Assembly (NCBI GenBank): GCA_016706865.1
Contig: JADJIS010000003.1
Location: forward strand, 1,488,001 to 1,552,000
Source of the DNA: Bacteroidota bacterium
Lineage (GTDB): Bacteria > Bacteroidota > Bacteroidia > Chitinophagales > BACL12
Length of the DNA stretch: 64,000 bases
Direction of reading: 5' to 3'
Every line of letters begins with the position of its first letter. The first letter of the stretch is position 1. Of this stretch, positions 51,358 through 60,910 are shown piece after piece. The notes below the pieces were generated by a model that had not been told where the DNA came from, did no database searches, and was given only the letters and a program-made list of their open reading frames with translations. The position numbers were made by a program, and so were the translations under genes.

Positions 51358-52293
51358 ATGACCCACAAACAAATTATGAATTGGCTTTTGGATAGTGATA
51401 TATCCATTCAATATCAGGTCTACAGAGATTTGTTGGATAAGGAAAAATCTGCACTACAAAAAAGAATTAGTTCAGAAGGTTGGGGTTATCAGTTTCTAAA
51501 ATGCAGGCAAAAAAATGGTCATTGGGGACAAGGTTTTTATCAACCTAAATGGATATCCACGCATTATACCTTATTGGATTTGAAAAATCTAAATATTTAT
51601 CCGGGAAATAAGGACATTAATAAATCAATCCAACTTATTTTCGATACTGAAAAAGGACCGGATGGTGGAATAAATCCTATCGGTTCCGTTAAGGCAAGTG
51701 ATGTTTGTATTAATGGAATGTTGCTTAATTATTCGAGTTATTTTAATACTCCCAAAGAAAATCTAAAATCCGTGGTTGACTTTCTATTATCTCAAAAAAT
51801 GCCGGATGGCGGATTTAATTGTTTTTCTAACAGACAAGGTGCAGTACACAGTTCCTTGCATACAACACTCAGTGTTTTGGAAGGTATTTCCGAATATGAA
51901 AAGAATGGATATACTTACCGTTTAAAAGAATTAATTAAGTCAAAAAAACAAGCCATTGAATTTATTTTAATACACAAATTATTCCGGTCGCACAGAACCG
52001 GAGAGATCATTAATCCGAATTTCTTAAAATTGTATTATCCGGGGAGATGGTATTACGACATCCTCAAAGCAATGGATTATTTTCAGTATGCAAATGCAAA
52101 ATATGACCCCAGAATGGAGGAATCCATTCAATGGATACTCCAAAAACAAACAAAGGACGGATTGTGGAAATTGCCTGCAGCTCACCCCGGAAAAGTGCAT
52201 TTTGTAATGGAACAAGCCGGTAAACCAAGCAGATGGAATACTTTGAGAGCATTAAGGGTTTTAAGAAAATATGACCCGAACAATAATTTGTAA
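51358..52293 (+). CDS. Prenyltransferase/squalene oxidase-like repeat protein
   Basis: A 311-residue protein with alpha-toroid repeats of the terpenoid cyclase/prenyltransferase type: QKNGHWGQGFYQPKW, KGPDGGINPIGS, QKMPDGGFNCFSNRQGAVHS and QKQTKDGLWKLPAAHPG, the QW-like motifs of this fold. It is shorter than true squalene cyclases and lacks the DXDD motif, so catalysis of cyclisation is unlikely. It may be a carrier or lyase-like member. Two strong palindromes precede it. Confidence 0.78.
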   Translation: MTHKQIMNWLLDSDISIQYQVYRDLLDKEKSALQKRISSEGWGYQFLKCRQKNGHWGQGFYQPKWISTHYTLLDLKNLNIYPGNKDINKSIQLIFDTEKGPDGGINPIGSVKASDVCINGMLLNYSSYFNTPKENLKSVVDFLLSQKMPDGGFNCFSNRQGAVHSSLHTTLSVLEGISEYEKNGYTYRLKELIKSKKQAIEFILIHKLFRSHRTGEIINPNFLKLYYPGRWYYDILKAMDYFQYANAKYDPRMEESIQWILQKQTKDGLWKLPAAHPGKVHFVMEQAGKPSRWNTLRALRVLRKYDPNNNL

Positions 52294-52416
52294 ATAAATT
52301 TATCAAATCTAAGGCAGGTTAATGGATAATTCTCCAATAAAATAAAATTGCAGAAATCAATATTGAAGAATAATTAAATGTTATTATATGTTAAAATCTG
52401 AATATTAAAAGTTTTG

Positions 52417-52424
52417 TATTTTTA
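52417..52424 (+). promoter_or_regulatory. Promoter-like -7 box before an AraC gene
   Basis: TATTTTTA, preceded by GTTTTG, resembles other boxes in the window and lies 57 bases before ATG 52482. Confidence 0.35.
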
Positions 52425-52481
52425 ACCCGATGTTTATAGGAATAAATGTCAAAAAGATTTTAACCAGGTAATTATTTGTCT

Positions 52482-53300
52482 ATGATATATGAAATTTATA
52501 CACCACAATTTCCGCTCAATCAATTTGTGGAGAGTTTTATTTATTATACAAATTTTAATCCAGCGCACAGCGTAGATCGTTTTTTGCCTGATGGCAATAT
52601 CAATGTTGTTATTGACCTTACCGATTATCCAAAATTTATTTACGACAATCACACCTTAAAAGAAATACAATCCTGCAAAAATGTTTGGTTCTCCGGAATA
52701 CGCAATAAATTCATTACAATACCGTCTGGTCGCGACAGTGAAATGTTTATTATCAATTTTCATAAGGGAAAAGCATACCCCTTTGTTGAAATGCCGCTGT
52801 ATGAGCTCACCGATTGTGTTGTTGATGGTGAATTGGTGCTTACCAATGAAATATTGAATATACGGGAACGTTTACTCGGGATAAACAACATCCTGCTAAA
52901 ATTTAATTGTGTGGAGCAACAACTTTTGAAGGTGTTTGGTAAAAAAATGCACCTAAATCCTTTTGTTGATTTTGCAGTTGGAGAAATTCTGCGTAATCCC
53001 AATATCGCAACAATAGAAAAAATTGCAGATAAGGTCGGTTATTCGCACAAACACCTAATCAATATATTTAAAGAAAATGTAGGATTAACACCAAAGTCAT
53101 TCCTCAAAGTTATTCGATTTCAAAAGGCAATAACGGAAATTGAAAAAAGTGCCAGGGCGAATTGGACAGGCATAGCTTTTGAAAGCGGTTACTTCGACCA
53201 GGCACATTTTATTAACGATTTTAAAAACTTCTCCGGATTTACTCCAACGCAGTTTTTACAATTGAATAATGCCTATACTAACTATATTGCTGTAGGCTGA
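52482..53300 (+). CDS. AraC family transcriptional regulator
   Basis: A 272-residue regulator. ATG 52482 is preferred over the TTG at 52476. The N-terminal region (IYTPQFPLNQFVESFIYYTN to about residue 150) is of the DUF6597-like sensing type, and the C-terminus has the AraC HTH pair: IATIEKIADKVGYSHKHLIN and IAFESGYFDQAHFINDFKNF. It is 60 bases upstream of the DUF1761 gene and probably regulates the genes after it. Confidence 0.88.
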   Translation: MIYEIYTPQFPLNQFVESFIYYTNFNPAHSVDRFLPDGNINVVIDLTDYPKFIYDNHTLKEIQSCKNVWFSGIRNKFITIPSGRDSEMFIINFHKGKAYPFVEMPLYELTDCVVDGELVLTNEILNIRERLLGINNILLKFNCVEQQLLKVFGKKMHLNPFVDFAVGEILRNPNIATIEKIADKVGYSHKHLINIFKENVGLTPKSFLKVIRFQKAITEIEKSARANWTGIAFESGYFDQAHFINDFKNFSGFTPTQFLQLNNAYTNYIAVG

Positions 53301-53360
53301 GGTTAATTTTTTCCAATACACTTCTACAAAAACCACTTTACTTTGTCCGTAAAAAAAATT

Positions 53361-53768
53361 ATGGACGAAATACACATTAATCATTTAGCTGTAATTACCT
53401 GTGCAGTGCTGAATTTAGCCCTTGGAGCAATTTGGTATTCTCCTCTCCTGTTCTACAAAGCATGGATGCAGGAAAATAAATTTACAGAAGAGGATATTAA
53501 AAAAGTAAACCCTGGTAAAACCTATAGCCTAACCCTGCTATTTTCTTTGATCATTAGTTATAACATGGCATTTTTTTTAGGGAATGCGGAAACCGATTAT
53601 ATTTGGGGCGCCACAGCGGGGTTTCTTGCGGGATTTGGATTTTCTGCACTTATATTTACCATTGTTGCCCTTTTTGAACAACGCAGTTGGAAATACATCC
53701 TCATAAATGGTGGATATATCACGATCTATTTTACTTTGGTTGGATTTATTTTAGGAATTTGGAGATAA
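53361..53768 (+). CDS. DUF1761 family membrane protein
   Basis: A 135-residue protein with four membrane helices. The opening HINHLAVITCAVLNLALGAI with the WYSPLLFYKAWM motif is the DUF1761 signature. Its function is unknown, although such proteins are often found with AraC regulators in Bacteroidota. The AraC gene is upstream; a DUF4287/DUF5655 gene follows after 10 bases, so an operon is likely. Confidence 0.88.
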   Translation: MDEIHINHLAVITCAVLNLALGAIWYSPLLFYKAWMQENKFTEEDIKKVNPGKTYSLTLLFSLIISYNMAFFLGNAETDYIWGATAGFLAGFGFSALIFTIVALFEQRSWKYILINGGYITIYFTLVGFILGIWR

Positions 53769-53778
53769 AATTATTAAT

Positions 53779-54354
53779 ATGGCTAAAACATCAGGAGAAC
53801 TGGAAAAAGAATTTATTGATTCCGCAAAGGAGAAAACAGGAAATTCTATATCCGAATGGCTTAAAATTGTAAAGAATTCCGGGATTGAAAAACGAAACGA
53901 CCTGCTGGAATGGCTCAAAAAAGGGCATGGTTTAAATCATATGCAGGCGCAATTTATTATTGGAATGCATTTCAATAATGGGAATCCGGTGTATGTTGAT
54001 GAGAATGTCCTCCTGGAAAATCAATTTATAAAATGCCCTGATATCCGACCACTTTTTGATGCCATCTCAGAAAAAATAGTATCTAATTTTCAGGGCACAA
54101 CACTCATCCCCAAAAAAACTTATTTATCATTTACTGCAGTAAAAGAATTTGCTGCAATAAATGTAAAACCGGGTGAAATTCGCCTGGGTATGGATCTGGG
54201 TGACAGGCCCTTCGATGAAAAGATCCAGAAAACAAAGATGACAGGTCCAATGCCACGCATATCACACATGGCAATAATACATGATATTAAAGAATTTGAT
54301 AATATTGTATTCGATCTGATCAAACTTTCTTACGAACGAAGTCATAAAAAATGA
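53779..54354 (+). CDS. DUF4287 and DUF5655 domain protein
   Basis: A 191-residue two-domain protein. The N-terminal DUF4287 domain is seen in KTGNSISEWLKIVKNSGIEK and LLEWLKKGHGLNHMQAQFII. The C-terminal DUF5655 domain covers PDIRPLFDAISEKIVSNFQG through VKPGEIRLGMDLGDRPFD. Both are common in Bacteroidota but without a known activity. A stand-alone DUF4287 protein is at 63242. It follows the DUF1761 gene after 10 bases. Confidence 0.88.
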   Translation: MAKTSGELEKEFIDSAKEKTGNSISEWLKIVKNSGIEKRNDLLEWLKKGHGLNHMQAQFIIGMHFNNGNPVYVDENVLLENQFIKCPDIRPLFDAISEKIVSNFQGTTLIPKKTYLSFTAVKEFAAINVKPGEIRLGMDLGDRPFDEKIQKTKMTGPMPRISHMAIIHDIKEFDNIVFDLIKLSYERSHKK

Positions 54355-54439
54355 GTGTTGGGGTTAATTAATGGAGGAAATCAGGAGATTTTATTATTAT
54401 TGCATAATAAAACTTCAGGCAACCAAAGATTTAACTTTT

Positions 54440-54883
54440 ATGACTTTTGAAAATTACCTGGAAACCATTGCTGATGATCGCAAAGAAGCAATGAAAAAAT
54501 TGAGACAAACTATTGTAAAAAATTTACCTAAAGGATTTAAGGAAACTTTCAGCAACTTTGGTATTGGATATTGTGTACCTTTTTCCATTTATCCCGAAGG
54601 TTATCATTGCGATCCTACAACTCCTCTCCCTTTTATGAATGTAGCTTCTCAGAAAAATTTTATAGCTTTATATCACATGGGTATTTATGGAGATAAAAAA
54701 TTGTCGGATTGGTTTATCAAGGAATATCCCAAACACAACAAAACCAAACTCGATATGGGAAAAAGTTGTATCCGATTTAAAAAGATCGATCAGATACCAT
54801 TCGAATTAATTGCCGAACTAACACAAAAAATATCCGTTGAGGATTGGATTACAAATTACGAAAAAAATCTTAAAAGAAACTAA
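54440..54883 (+). CDS. DUF1801 domain protein
   Basis: A 147-residue DUF1801 protein. ATG 54440 is chosen because the conserved part (MTFENYLETIADDRKEAMKK) starts there; an upstream ATG at 54371 adds a poorly matching 23 residues. Other markers are FSNFGIGYCVPFSIYPEGYH, KNFIALYHMGIYGDKKLSDW and KLDMGKSCIRFKK. The next gene starts two bases after its stop, so the two are probably cotranscribed. Confidence 0.88.
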   Translation: MTFENYLETIADDRKEAMKKLRQTIVKNLPKGFKETFSNFGIGYCVPFSIYPEGYHCDPTTPLPFMNVASQKNFIALYHMGIYGDKKLSDWFIKEYPKHNKTKLDMGKSCIRFKKIDQIPFELIAELTQKISVEDWITNYEKNLKRN

Positions 54884-54884
54884 A

Positions 54885-55370
54885 ATGCAAAATATTAAAA
54901 TTGAAATTAAATGGGCCCTTATATTTATTTTAATGACCTTGGTCTGGATGTTACTGGAAAAATTAGCCGGTCTGCACAGTACACATATAGATAAACACGC
55001 TATAGTAACCAATCTGATAGCGATACCCGCAGTTGGAATATATCTGTTTGCCTTGCTGGAAAAAAGAAATCGATTTTACAAAGGTGTTATGACCTATAAA
55101 CAAGGATTTGTTTGCGGGTTGATCATCACTATAATCATTACAGTTTTCAGTCCCTTGACTCAATTTATAACCTCCACCATTATAACGCCTGAGTATTTTC
55201 CAAATGTGATAAAATATGCTGTGGCTGAGGGAGAGATGACGCAAACAGAAGCCGAAAATTATTTCAATCTTAAAAATTATATCATTCAGGGATTAATAGG
55301 AGCATTTGCAATGGGAATATTAACAACGGCTATCATTGCTTTTTTTGTGAGGACAAAAAAGTCCAATTAA
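54885..55370 (+). CDS. DUF4199 family membrane protein
   Basis: A 161-residue protein with four membrane helices (ALIFILMTLVWMLLEKLAGL, LIAIPAVGIYLFALLEK, GFVCGLIITIIITVFSPLTQ, GAFAMGILTTAIIAFFV), matching DUF4199. ATG 54885 lies two bases after the DUF1801 stop and is preferred over an earlier ATG at 54837 that overlaps that gene. Its role is unknown. Confidence 0.85.
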   Translation: MQNIKIEIKWALIFILMTLVWMLLEKLAGLHSTHIDKHAIVTNLIAIPAVGIYLFALLEKRNRFYKGVMTYKQGFVCGLIITIIITVFSPLTQFITSTIITPEYFPNVIKYAVAEGEMTQTEAENYFNLKNYIIQGLIGAFAMGILTTAIIAFFVRTKKSN

Positions 55371-55413
55371 TTGTAAAGGTGACAAAATAACTAACCTAAT
55401 ATATATATACCAA

Positions 55414-55869
55414 ATGAAATATGTTTTCATTTTACTTTTCACCTTTTTATTTGACTACCAATGCTGTATTGCGCAAAATTTTACACTTCAGGATACTACT
55501 TTGAAACAAGTTCAAACTTTAGTAACCTATAATATACAATTTGAAATAGCAAAATCTACATTGAAGGAAGAGAGCTATCTTTATCTTGATACAATAGTAA
55601 TATTTTTACAACGAAATAATAATTTAGTGATGGAAGTCGGTAATTATTTTGACGAACGATGGTCAGCTGAATCCTCCAGATGTCTTACCTGTTTACGCGC
55701 TGATAAAATAGTTGAATATTTAATTAGTAAAGGAATTGATTCAGATAGATTGACCGCAGTGGGTTATGATGATTCAAATCCAATTATTAAAAATGCAAAA
55801 ACGGAGGATGAACATCTTGTTAACCGCCGCACTGAATTTAAAATACTCAGGACGGATTTTGAAGAGTGA
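55414..55869 (+). CDS. OmpA-like peptidoglycan-binding domain protein
   Basis: A 151-residue exported protein with a signal peptide ending near YQCCIAQ. The rest is an OmpA C-terminal-like domain: LVTYNIQFEIAKSTLKEESY, LRADKIVEYLISKGIDSDRL, the TAVGYDDSNPI motif and NRRTEFKIL, which match the peptidoglycan-binding pattern. The absence of a beta-barrel or lipobox means it may be periplasmic. It lies 15 bases before the S41 peptidase gene, so an operon is likely. Confidence 0.85.
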   Translation: MKYVFILLFTFLFDYQCCIAQNFTLQDTTLKQVQTLVTYNIQFEIAKSTLKEESYLYLDTIVIFLQRNNNLVMEVGNYFDERWSAESSRCLTCLRADKIVEYLISKGIDSDRLTAVGYDDSNPIIKNAKTEDEHLVNRRTEFKILRTDFEE

Positions 55870-55884
55870 TTAAGCATTTCGCCA

Positions 55885-57288
55885 ATGAGAAAAATTCCAT
55901 TTTTCGTATTATTCTTCATCCTTGTCACAAACAATTGTTTCGCTCAGGCGGATACAATTTTTACCAAAGAATATAGTGTATCGCAATTGCAGGAAGATCT
56001 CACTTATTGGCGCGACCGACTGGAAAAAAAACTTCCCATACTTTATTTATATAAAAGTAAGGAAGCCGTAGATAGCAAATTTGACAGTATTTACAATGCT
56101 ATTGATCATCCTATGAATGAATTGGAGTTTTATAGGATGTTGACTCCCCTTACCACTTTCATACAGGACGGACATAATTCCATTATTCCGGGTGAACACG
56201 CAATGGAAGCGTTGAGGGGCTGTAACGATCTGTTTCCACTGGATATTAAATGCATCAAAAATAAATTGTATGTTTCATACAATTATAGCTCAGCATCGGA
56301 ATTAAGTCCCGGGACAGAAATTATATCCATAAATAGTATTACCGCTGAAGTGATTCTGAATAAATTTTTATCTAACCTCCCTAAGGAAGGTAATAATCAA
56401 CAATATATTTATGGTTCTATCAATTCCGCTTTTCGATTTTATTATTTTGTTTATTATGGATTAGCGGAAAAGTATAACATTGCCTATAAAAATTTGAATG
56501 GTAAGGTTGGAAATTGTGAAGTTACAGGGATAGCCCTACTCTCAATGAAAAATCAAAAAGAAAAGGCCAATATTCCGGACTTAAATCCATATAATTTAAA
56601 GGTTTTAGATAGTATGCACACGGCAGTGCTTACCATAAAAACATTTGATCAAACTCTTATTAAAAATACATACAACAAAAAATTTAAAAGAGATGTCTCG
56701 GGTTATTTTAATTTGATACAGGATGCTAATGTCACCAATCTCGTAATTGATCTGAGAGGCAATATGGGTGGCAATCCTGATTATGTGAAATATTTATTAA
56801 CCTACTTGTTCGATGAGCCATTTGAGCAAGCTACAGAATGCAGGGTTGTTAAAAACAAAGATTCAGAAAATTTTATGGAACGCAACAAAAAAAGTTGGTT
56901 TCCTTTTTATGGCATAGGCAAATTTCAACCGAAAAAAAATAATTTTAAAGAATCAGTATATGTGCTTATTAATGAAAGTACATTTTCTGCAGGAGTAATA
57001 CTTGCATCAACCTTAAAAAGAGAGAATAGAGCAACTTTCATTGGAACTGAAACCGGAGGTAACCCCGTTATCATGTCAGGCTTCTTTATGCGGTCAACCT
57101 GGCAACTTCCAAATACGAGGATTCAGATCACACCCGCTACACTTGCCACAATTTATAATCCCATCGAATTAAATACTGGTCGCGGATTAATTCCCGATCA
57201 TATTATAGAACTTACACCGGAGCAACTTGCATTATCGGAGGATGTATATTTAAACTATACTTTAGATCTTATCAAAAAACCGCAATAA
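55885..57288 (+). CDS. S41 family (C-terminal processing-like) peptidase
   Basis: A 467-residue exported peptidase with a signal peptide ending at NNCFAQ. The S41 core is clear: LVIDLRGNMGGNPDYVKYLL at 286-305, the catalytic serine region LINESTFSAGVILAS around 365-370, and TETGGNPV. A Lys of the Ser-Lys dyad is not obvious to me. There is no PDZ domain, as in other small Bacteroidota members. It probably trims proteins in the periplasm. It follows an OmpA-like gene after 15 bases. Confidence 0.85.
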   Translation: MRKIPFFVLFFILVTNNCFAQADTIFTKEYSVSQLQEDLTYWRDRLEKKLPILYLYKSKEAVDSKFDSIYNAIDHPMNELEFYRMLTPLTTFIQDGHNSIIPGEHAMEALRGCNDLFPLDIKCIKNKLYVSYNYSSASELSPGTEIISINSITAEVILNKFLSNLPKEGNNQQYIYGSINSAFRFYYFVYYGLAEKYNIAYKNLNGKVGNCEVTGIALLSMKNQKEKANIPDLNPYNLKVLDSMHTAVLTIKTFDQTLIKNTYNKKFKRDVSGYFNLIQDANVTNLVIDLRGNMGGNPDYVKYLLTYLFDEPFEQATECRVVKNKDSENFMERNKKSWFPFYGIGKFQPKKNNFKESVYVLINESTFSAGVILASTLKRENRATFIGTETGGNPVIMSGFFMRSTWQLPNTRIQITPATLATIYNPIELNTGRGLIPDHIIELTPEQLALSEDVYLNYTLDLIKKPQ

Positions 57289-57309
57289 AATATTAATCAC
57301 AATCCTACA

Positions 57310-57825
57310 ATGAAAGTGCTCGAAACCGAAAGACTTTATTTACGTGAAATTACAGAAGATGACGCAGAAAGCGCATACCAGTTAAACCTTGACGAGGATG
57401 TGATCAAATATACCGGTGACGCTTCTTTTCATGATATAGATACTGCAAGAAATTTTATAAAAAATTACGACCATTATCTCAAATATCATTTTGGCAGATG
57501 GGCTGTTATCAGAAAAAATGATGAAACATTTTTAGGTTGGTGTGGATTAAAATACACTTCTGAATTGGATGAAATTGATATAGGTTTTCGTTTTTTCAAG
57601 AAATATTGGAATAAAGGTTATGCAACGGAAGCTGCTGTTGCATGTTTAGAACTTGGTTTCCATAAGTTTAATATGCAACAAATAGTAGGACGTGCAAGAA
57701 AAGAAAATATTGCCTCAATAAAAGTGCTGGAAAAAATTGGTTTGCATTATTGGAAGGATTTTGATTTTGATGGAGAAGAGGGTGTGGTTTACAAAATTGA
57801 TAGGCGGGAATGTGTTAAAAATTGA
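57310..57825 (+). CDS. GNAT family N-acetyltransferase
   Basis: A 171-residue acetyl-CoA-dependent enzyme of the RimJ/RimL type. It has the opening LETERLYLREITEDDAESAY, the acetyl-CoA loop RFFKKYWNKGYATEAAVACL, and the typical RARKENIASIKVLEKIGLHY helix-strand. The substrate is unknown. It lies 21 bases after the S41 gene and may be cotranscribed. Confidence 0.88.
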   Translation: MKVLETERLYLREITEDDAESAYQLNLDEDVIKYTGDASFHDIDTARNFIKNYDHYLKYHFGRWAVIRKNDETFLGWCGLKYTSELDEIDIGFRFFKKYWNKGYATEAAVACLELGFHKFNMQQIVGRARKENIASIKVLEKIGLHYWKDFDFDGEEGVVYKIDRRECVKN

Positions 57826-57997
57826 TATAATAAATTAACTCAATGGAAAATTTAAGAGTAATTAAATATCCTGACTTTGGTAAATATTAAACTTTTATCG
57901 TTGCATATCAGTTAAAAAAAGATCAAAAGTAAAAGTGAATACACAAAACATTTTAGACTTTAAGATCTAATTCCAGAAATCAGTTTCCAATTAAATG

Positions 57998-60319
57998 TTA
58001 ATTTATAACAACGGCTTGGAAAAAGGTTTTACCATCGCAACTAATTCTAATATGATATAACCCACTTGCAATATCAGCGACAATAATTTCCGTTGAATTT
58101 GTGGTGACATAAATGTTATAAATAACTTTTCCCTCTGCATTAATTAATTCCACTGTACCATTTAAAAAATCATTTCCAACCTCCAGAATAAAAAATGTTT
58201 CCGAAGGATTGGGATAAAGTTTTATGGAATTTTCTGCAATATCTTCCAAGGTATTTGCAAAAGTTACTTCAACACTATCTGTGGTTGAGCATTCCAAACT
58301 ATCTGTAACAGTTGTTGTATAAAATCCAGGTGATAAATTTTCTATCGTCGCCGTTGTTTCACCAGTCTCCCATAAAAATGAAAAGGGTGGAGTGCCGCCA
58401 TTGGTGATAGTTGCTGTTGCAGTGCCGTTATTTTCACCGCCAATTGCAGGAGAACTTGTCATTGATAATTGCGGCCCGATAAAAATTGTATCAATTGCAA
58501 CCGCAGAACAAAATACTGGAATAAATCTAAATGCTGTATCATTAGCACCATCATGCCAGCTTTTTTGTACAAATTCGTTATCGCTGGGATTGTGCGTATT
58601 AATCCATTTTGTTCCAAAATCATTTACTATTCCTTGCGTGAATGCTCCTTCCTCTACATCTGCCAAGGTGTCAATATATAATTCAATAATACCGGTTGAC
58701 TCATACAATACCGACGTAACTGTGATATAAAAATAGGATGGAAAATTCATATGAACTTCATCGTATTTAATTATAAATTTTCGATAAGGTGCTGATCCTG
58801 AAGTTTCATAATATACTTCACCACCGCCTAGAATATTAAGGTCTTCTCCTGCCAATGCAATTAGATTATTAATAGTTGGAGAAGGGATACCTATATACCA
58901 GGTATCATGAGCCTCTCCAAAACACATATAGCCATTACTTGCCGGAAAGATGGTATCATATGTGTTTTCATAAAAATTAAAATTAAATCCGATGCCTAGA
59001 GTATCCACGTCATCATTTGTTGTAAAGGAAACAAATGTTGGTGAAATGAATTCCGGTGGAGTATATGGAATAGTTTCCATTGCATAATCCATTGCAGTAG
59101 AATAACTGTAATTAATAAGAGCATAAGTTCCATTCACATATACTCCGGGATCAAAAGTTCCTGTTAACGAATCGGTTATTCCCTCACCTGAAAAAATTCC
59201 TCCGCTGCCAACATTTACATCCGGAGTAAAACTCGCATCAGTTTCGCATAACGTAATCGGATAATTCAAACCTGCGGGGGTTGCACAGATACTTGTTATG
59301 GTAAAAATTAATGTATCGTTATTTGTTATTGTATCGCCCTCTACGCTTGTCCACAATTTTATTTCATGATCGCCACAGGCACTTAAATCAACCAATGAGG
59401 TAAATAAAATGGTATCTGATAAATAAGCCGTGATAGTTTCTGTAATTGATTCGCTCTCAATTAAACCTCCATCAACCTGAAAATAAATAGTAAAATTATT
59501 TTGATCTGCAAATCCATAATTATGAACAAGTAGCTGTAAATTTTCTTCTCCTAAATTGCATTCTGCGATAGGATAGATGATATCCTGAATTCCTAGATCT
59601 GATTCTGAATGTAGACAAGAGGCCAAGTGCCAAAGTATGTTGCGTCTCAAAGCTAGGTGTTCTTCGGAATAATGTTCAATATCATAATAAAACTGGGAGG
59701 CTATAACAGTACCTTCGCCATATTTTTTTTGAATTAATGCTGCTTTGGAATATGTAGTATCAATAATTAGGGTATCGAAATCGACTCCGTAGAAACTTCC
59801 TGTGCACATAAAGTAACCCAAATCAGGAGAAAAATCAATTGGGTTTGTTATTGGTAAAAATGGCCCATTAATTATAGGATTAAATGGTGCTAAAAAATAA
59901 CCCTCATAGTTTGGGAGTAGCGAATTACTTCTATATACTGAGTCAAATCCTAGATAAAATTCATAACTAGGAGCAGATAAATAATTAATATATAGACCAC
60001 CGCCGTTGTAAATAAAATTCTGAAATTCTTCAAAGTAGTTAGTGTAAAAAAGATCAAAATCATCGCTACCAGAAAATGACCCTTCTATAAAAATCATACA
60101 TGTATTTTCAGAAAACAAACCTGCTGTGTCAATACCTCCATAATTAAACTGCTCCCAATTGCTCTCACCGAATACATCATCCATTAAGGAAATGTTAAGA
60201 GTATTATCAATTCCTCCACCTCCTATATATATAATACGTTTGTCCGGCGCTTGAGCAAAGAGCAATCCATTTACAAAAAATAGTAATAAAAAAAAGGTTA
60301 AACAGTGCTTCATTGTCAC
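57998..60319 (-). CDS. Large T9SS cargo protein with SprB repeat
   Basis: A 773-residue exported protein. A signal peptide (FFLLLFFVNGLLFAQ) is followed by an N-terminal domain of about 220 residues that looks like a DUF4350/GATase-like fold (IYIGGGGIDNTLNISLMDDV, GGGLYINYLSAPSYEF). CARDB-like strands follow (NLQLLVHNYGFADQNNFTIY), then a middle beta domain, an SprB repeat (GGTPPFSFLWETGETTATIE) and a T9SS type A sorting domain (IKLYPNPSETFFILEV). SprB-type repeats occur in gliding adhesins. An internal ATG at 60313 is an equally good start. Confidence 0.85.
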   Translation of the reverse strand: MTMKHCLTFFLLLFFVNGLLFAQAPDKRIIYIGGGGIDNTLNISLMDDVFGESNWEQFNYGGIDTAGLFSENTCMIFIEGSFSGSDDFDLFYTNYFEEFQNFIYNGGGLYINYLSAPSYEFYLGFDSVYRSNSLLPNYEGYFLAPFNPIINGPFLPITNPIDFSPDLGYFMCTGSFYGVDFDTLIIDTTYSKAALIQKKYGEGTVIASQFYYDIEHYSEEHLALRRNILWHLASCLHSESDLGIQDIIYPIAECNLGEENLQLLVHNYGFADQNNFTIYFQVDGGLIESESITETITAYLSDTILFTSLVDLSACGDHEIKLWTSVEGDTITNNDTLIFTITSICATPAGLNYPITLCETDASFTPDVNVGSGGIFSGEGITDSLTGTFDPGVYVNGTYALINYSYSTAMDYAMETIPYTPPEFISPTFVSFTTNDDVDTLGIGFNFNFYENTYDTIFPASNGYMCFGEAHDTWYIGIPSPTINNLIALAGEDLNILGGGEVYYETSGSAPYRKFIIKYDEVHMNFPSYFYITVTSVLYESTGIIELYIDTLADVEEGAFTQGIVNDFGTKWINTHNPSDNEFVQKSWHDGANDTAFRFIPVFCSAVAIDTIFIGPQLSMTSSPAIGGENNGTATATITNGGTPPFSFLWETGETTATIENLSPGFYTTTVTDSLECSTTDSVEVTFANTLEDIAENSIKLYPNPSETFFILEVGNDFLNGTVELINAEGKVIYNIYVTTNSTEIIVADIASGLYHIRISCDGKTFFQAVVIN

Positions 60320-60429
60320 TAAAAATAGGTATTTTATACCGATTGTTAAACAAATCTAATGAAAAATTTACAAAATTCAAATTAATTGGTTTACATTTAT
60401 TCTCTTTTCCACCTCTAATAAAATTTCCT

Positions 60430-60697
60430 ATGAAACCCAAAGTACTTTTATTTACATGCATTCTTTTTACATCAATATTTAGCTTTTCGCAAACAAATTT
60501 CACTTTACATGAGCGAAAAATATACGAATGAATATAAATTAAGTATATTCAATTTATTCGGACAAAAAATAAATGAAATTATTGTAAATGACAATTATGC
60601 AGAATGGCGTCCGAATGATTTAGCCAAGGGAATTTATATTTATGAATTAGTGAGTGCAGGAAAAAGATTAGGAGCCGGGAAAATTATATTACAATAG
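60430..60697 (+). pseudogene. Collapsed T9SS protein gene: signal peptide plus sorting domain only
   Basis: An ATG at 60430 begins a good signal peptide (KVLLFTCILFTSIFSFSQ) followed by only about 13 residues before a stop. A second frame, from 60509 to 60697, encodes a T9SS type A sorting domain (YKLSIFNLFGQKINEIIVND through GIYIYELVSAGKRLGAGKII). The two are frameshifted. The simplest reading is a T9SS cargo gene that lost its whole middle by deletion, leaving both ends. It lies just downstream of a minus-strand T9SS gene. Confidence 0.75.
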
Positions 60698-60856
60698 ATA
60701 TGTATTTTATGTTTCAATGCATATCCGGTAATGGCGCTAGTAATCAACTCCTTTTTTTTGCACCATTCAACTAAAGAAATAATCACGGTTTGTGTCCAAT
60801 GATTTAGATTGCCATTATAGTTTCTCAAATCACACAAAATAAATCTTCCAAATTCC

Positions 60857-60902
60857 TTGCGTAACCATTCGGTTACATATACTTTTGTAAACAAATAGTT
60901 AC
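60857..60902 (+). promoter_or_regulatory. Promoter with two ArsR-type operators (module 3)
   Basis: TTG (60857-60859), 20 bases, then TACTTTTG (60880-60887). Operator 1, GTAACCATTCGGTTAC (60861-60876), is a perfect inverted repeat with 6-base arms in the spacer. Operator 2, GTAAACAAATAGTTAC (60887-60902), starts on the last base of the -7 box and precedes ATG 60911. The geometry is the same as at 2379 and 22420. Confidence 0.75.
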
Positions 60903-60910
60903 TTAAGCTT

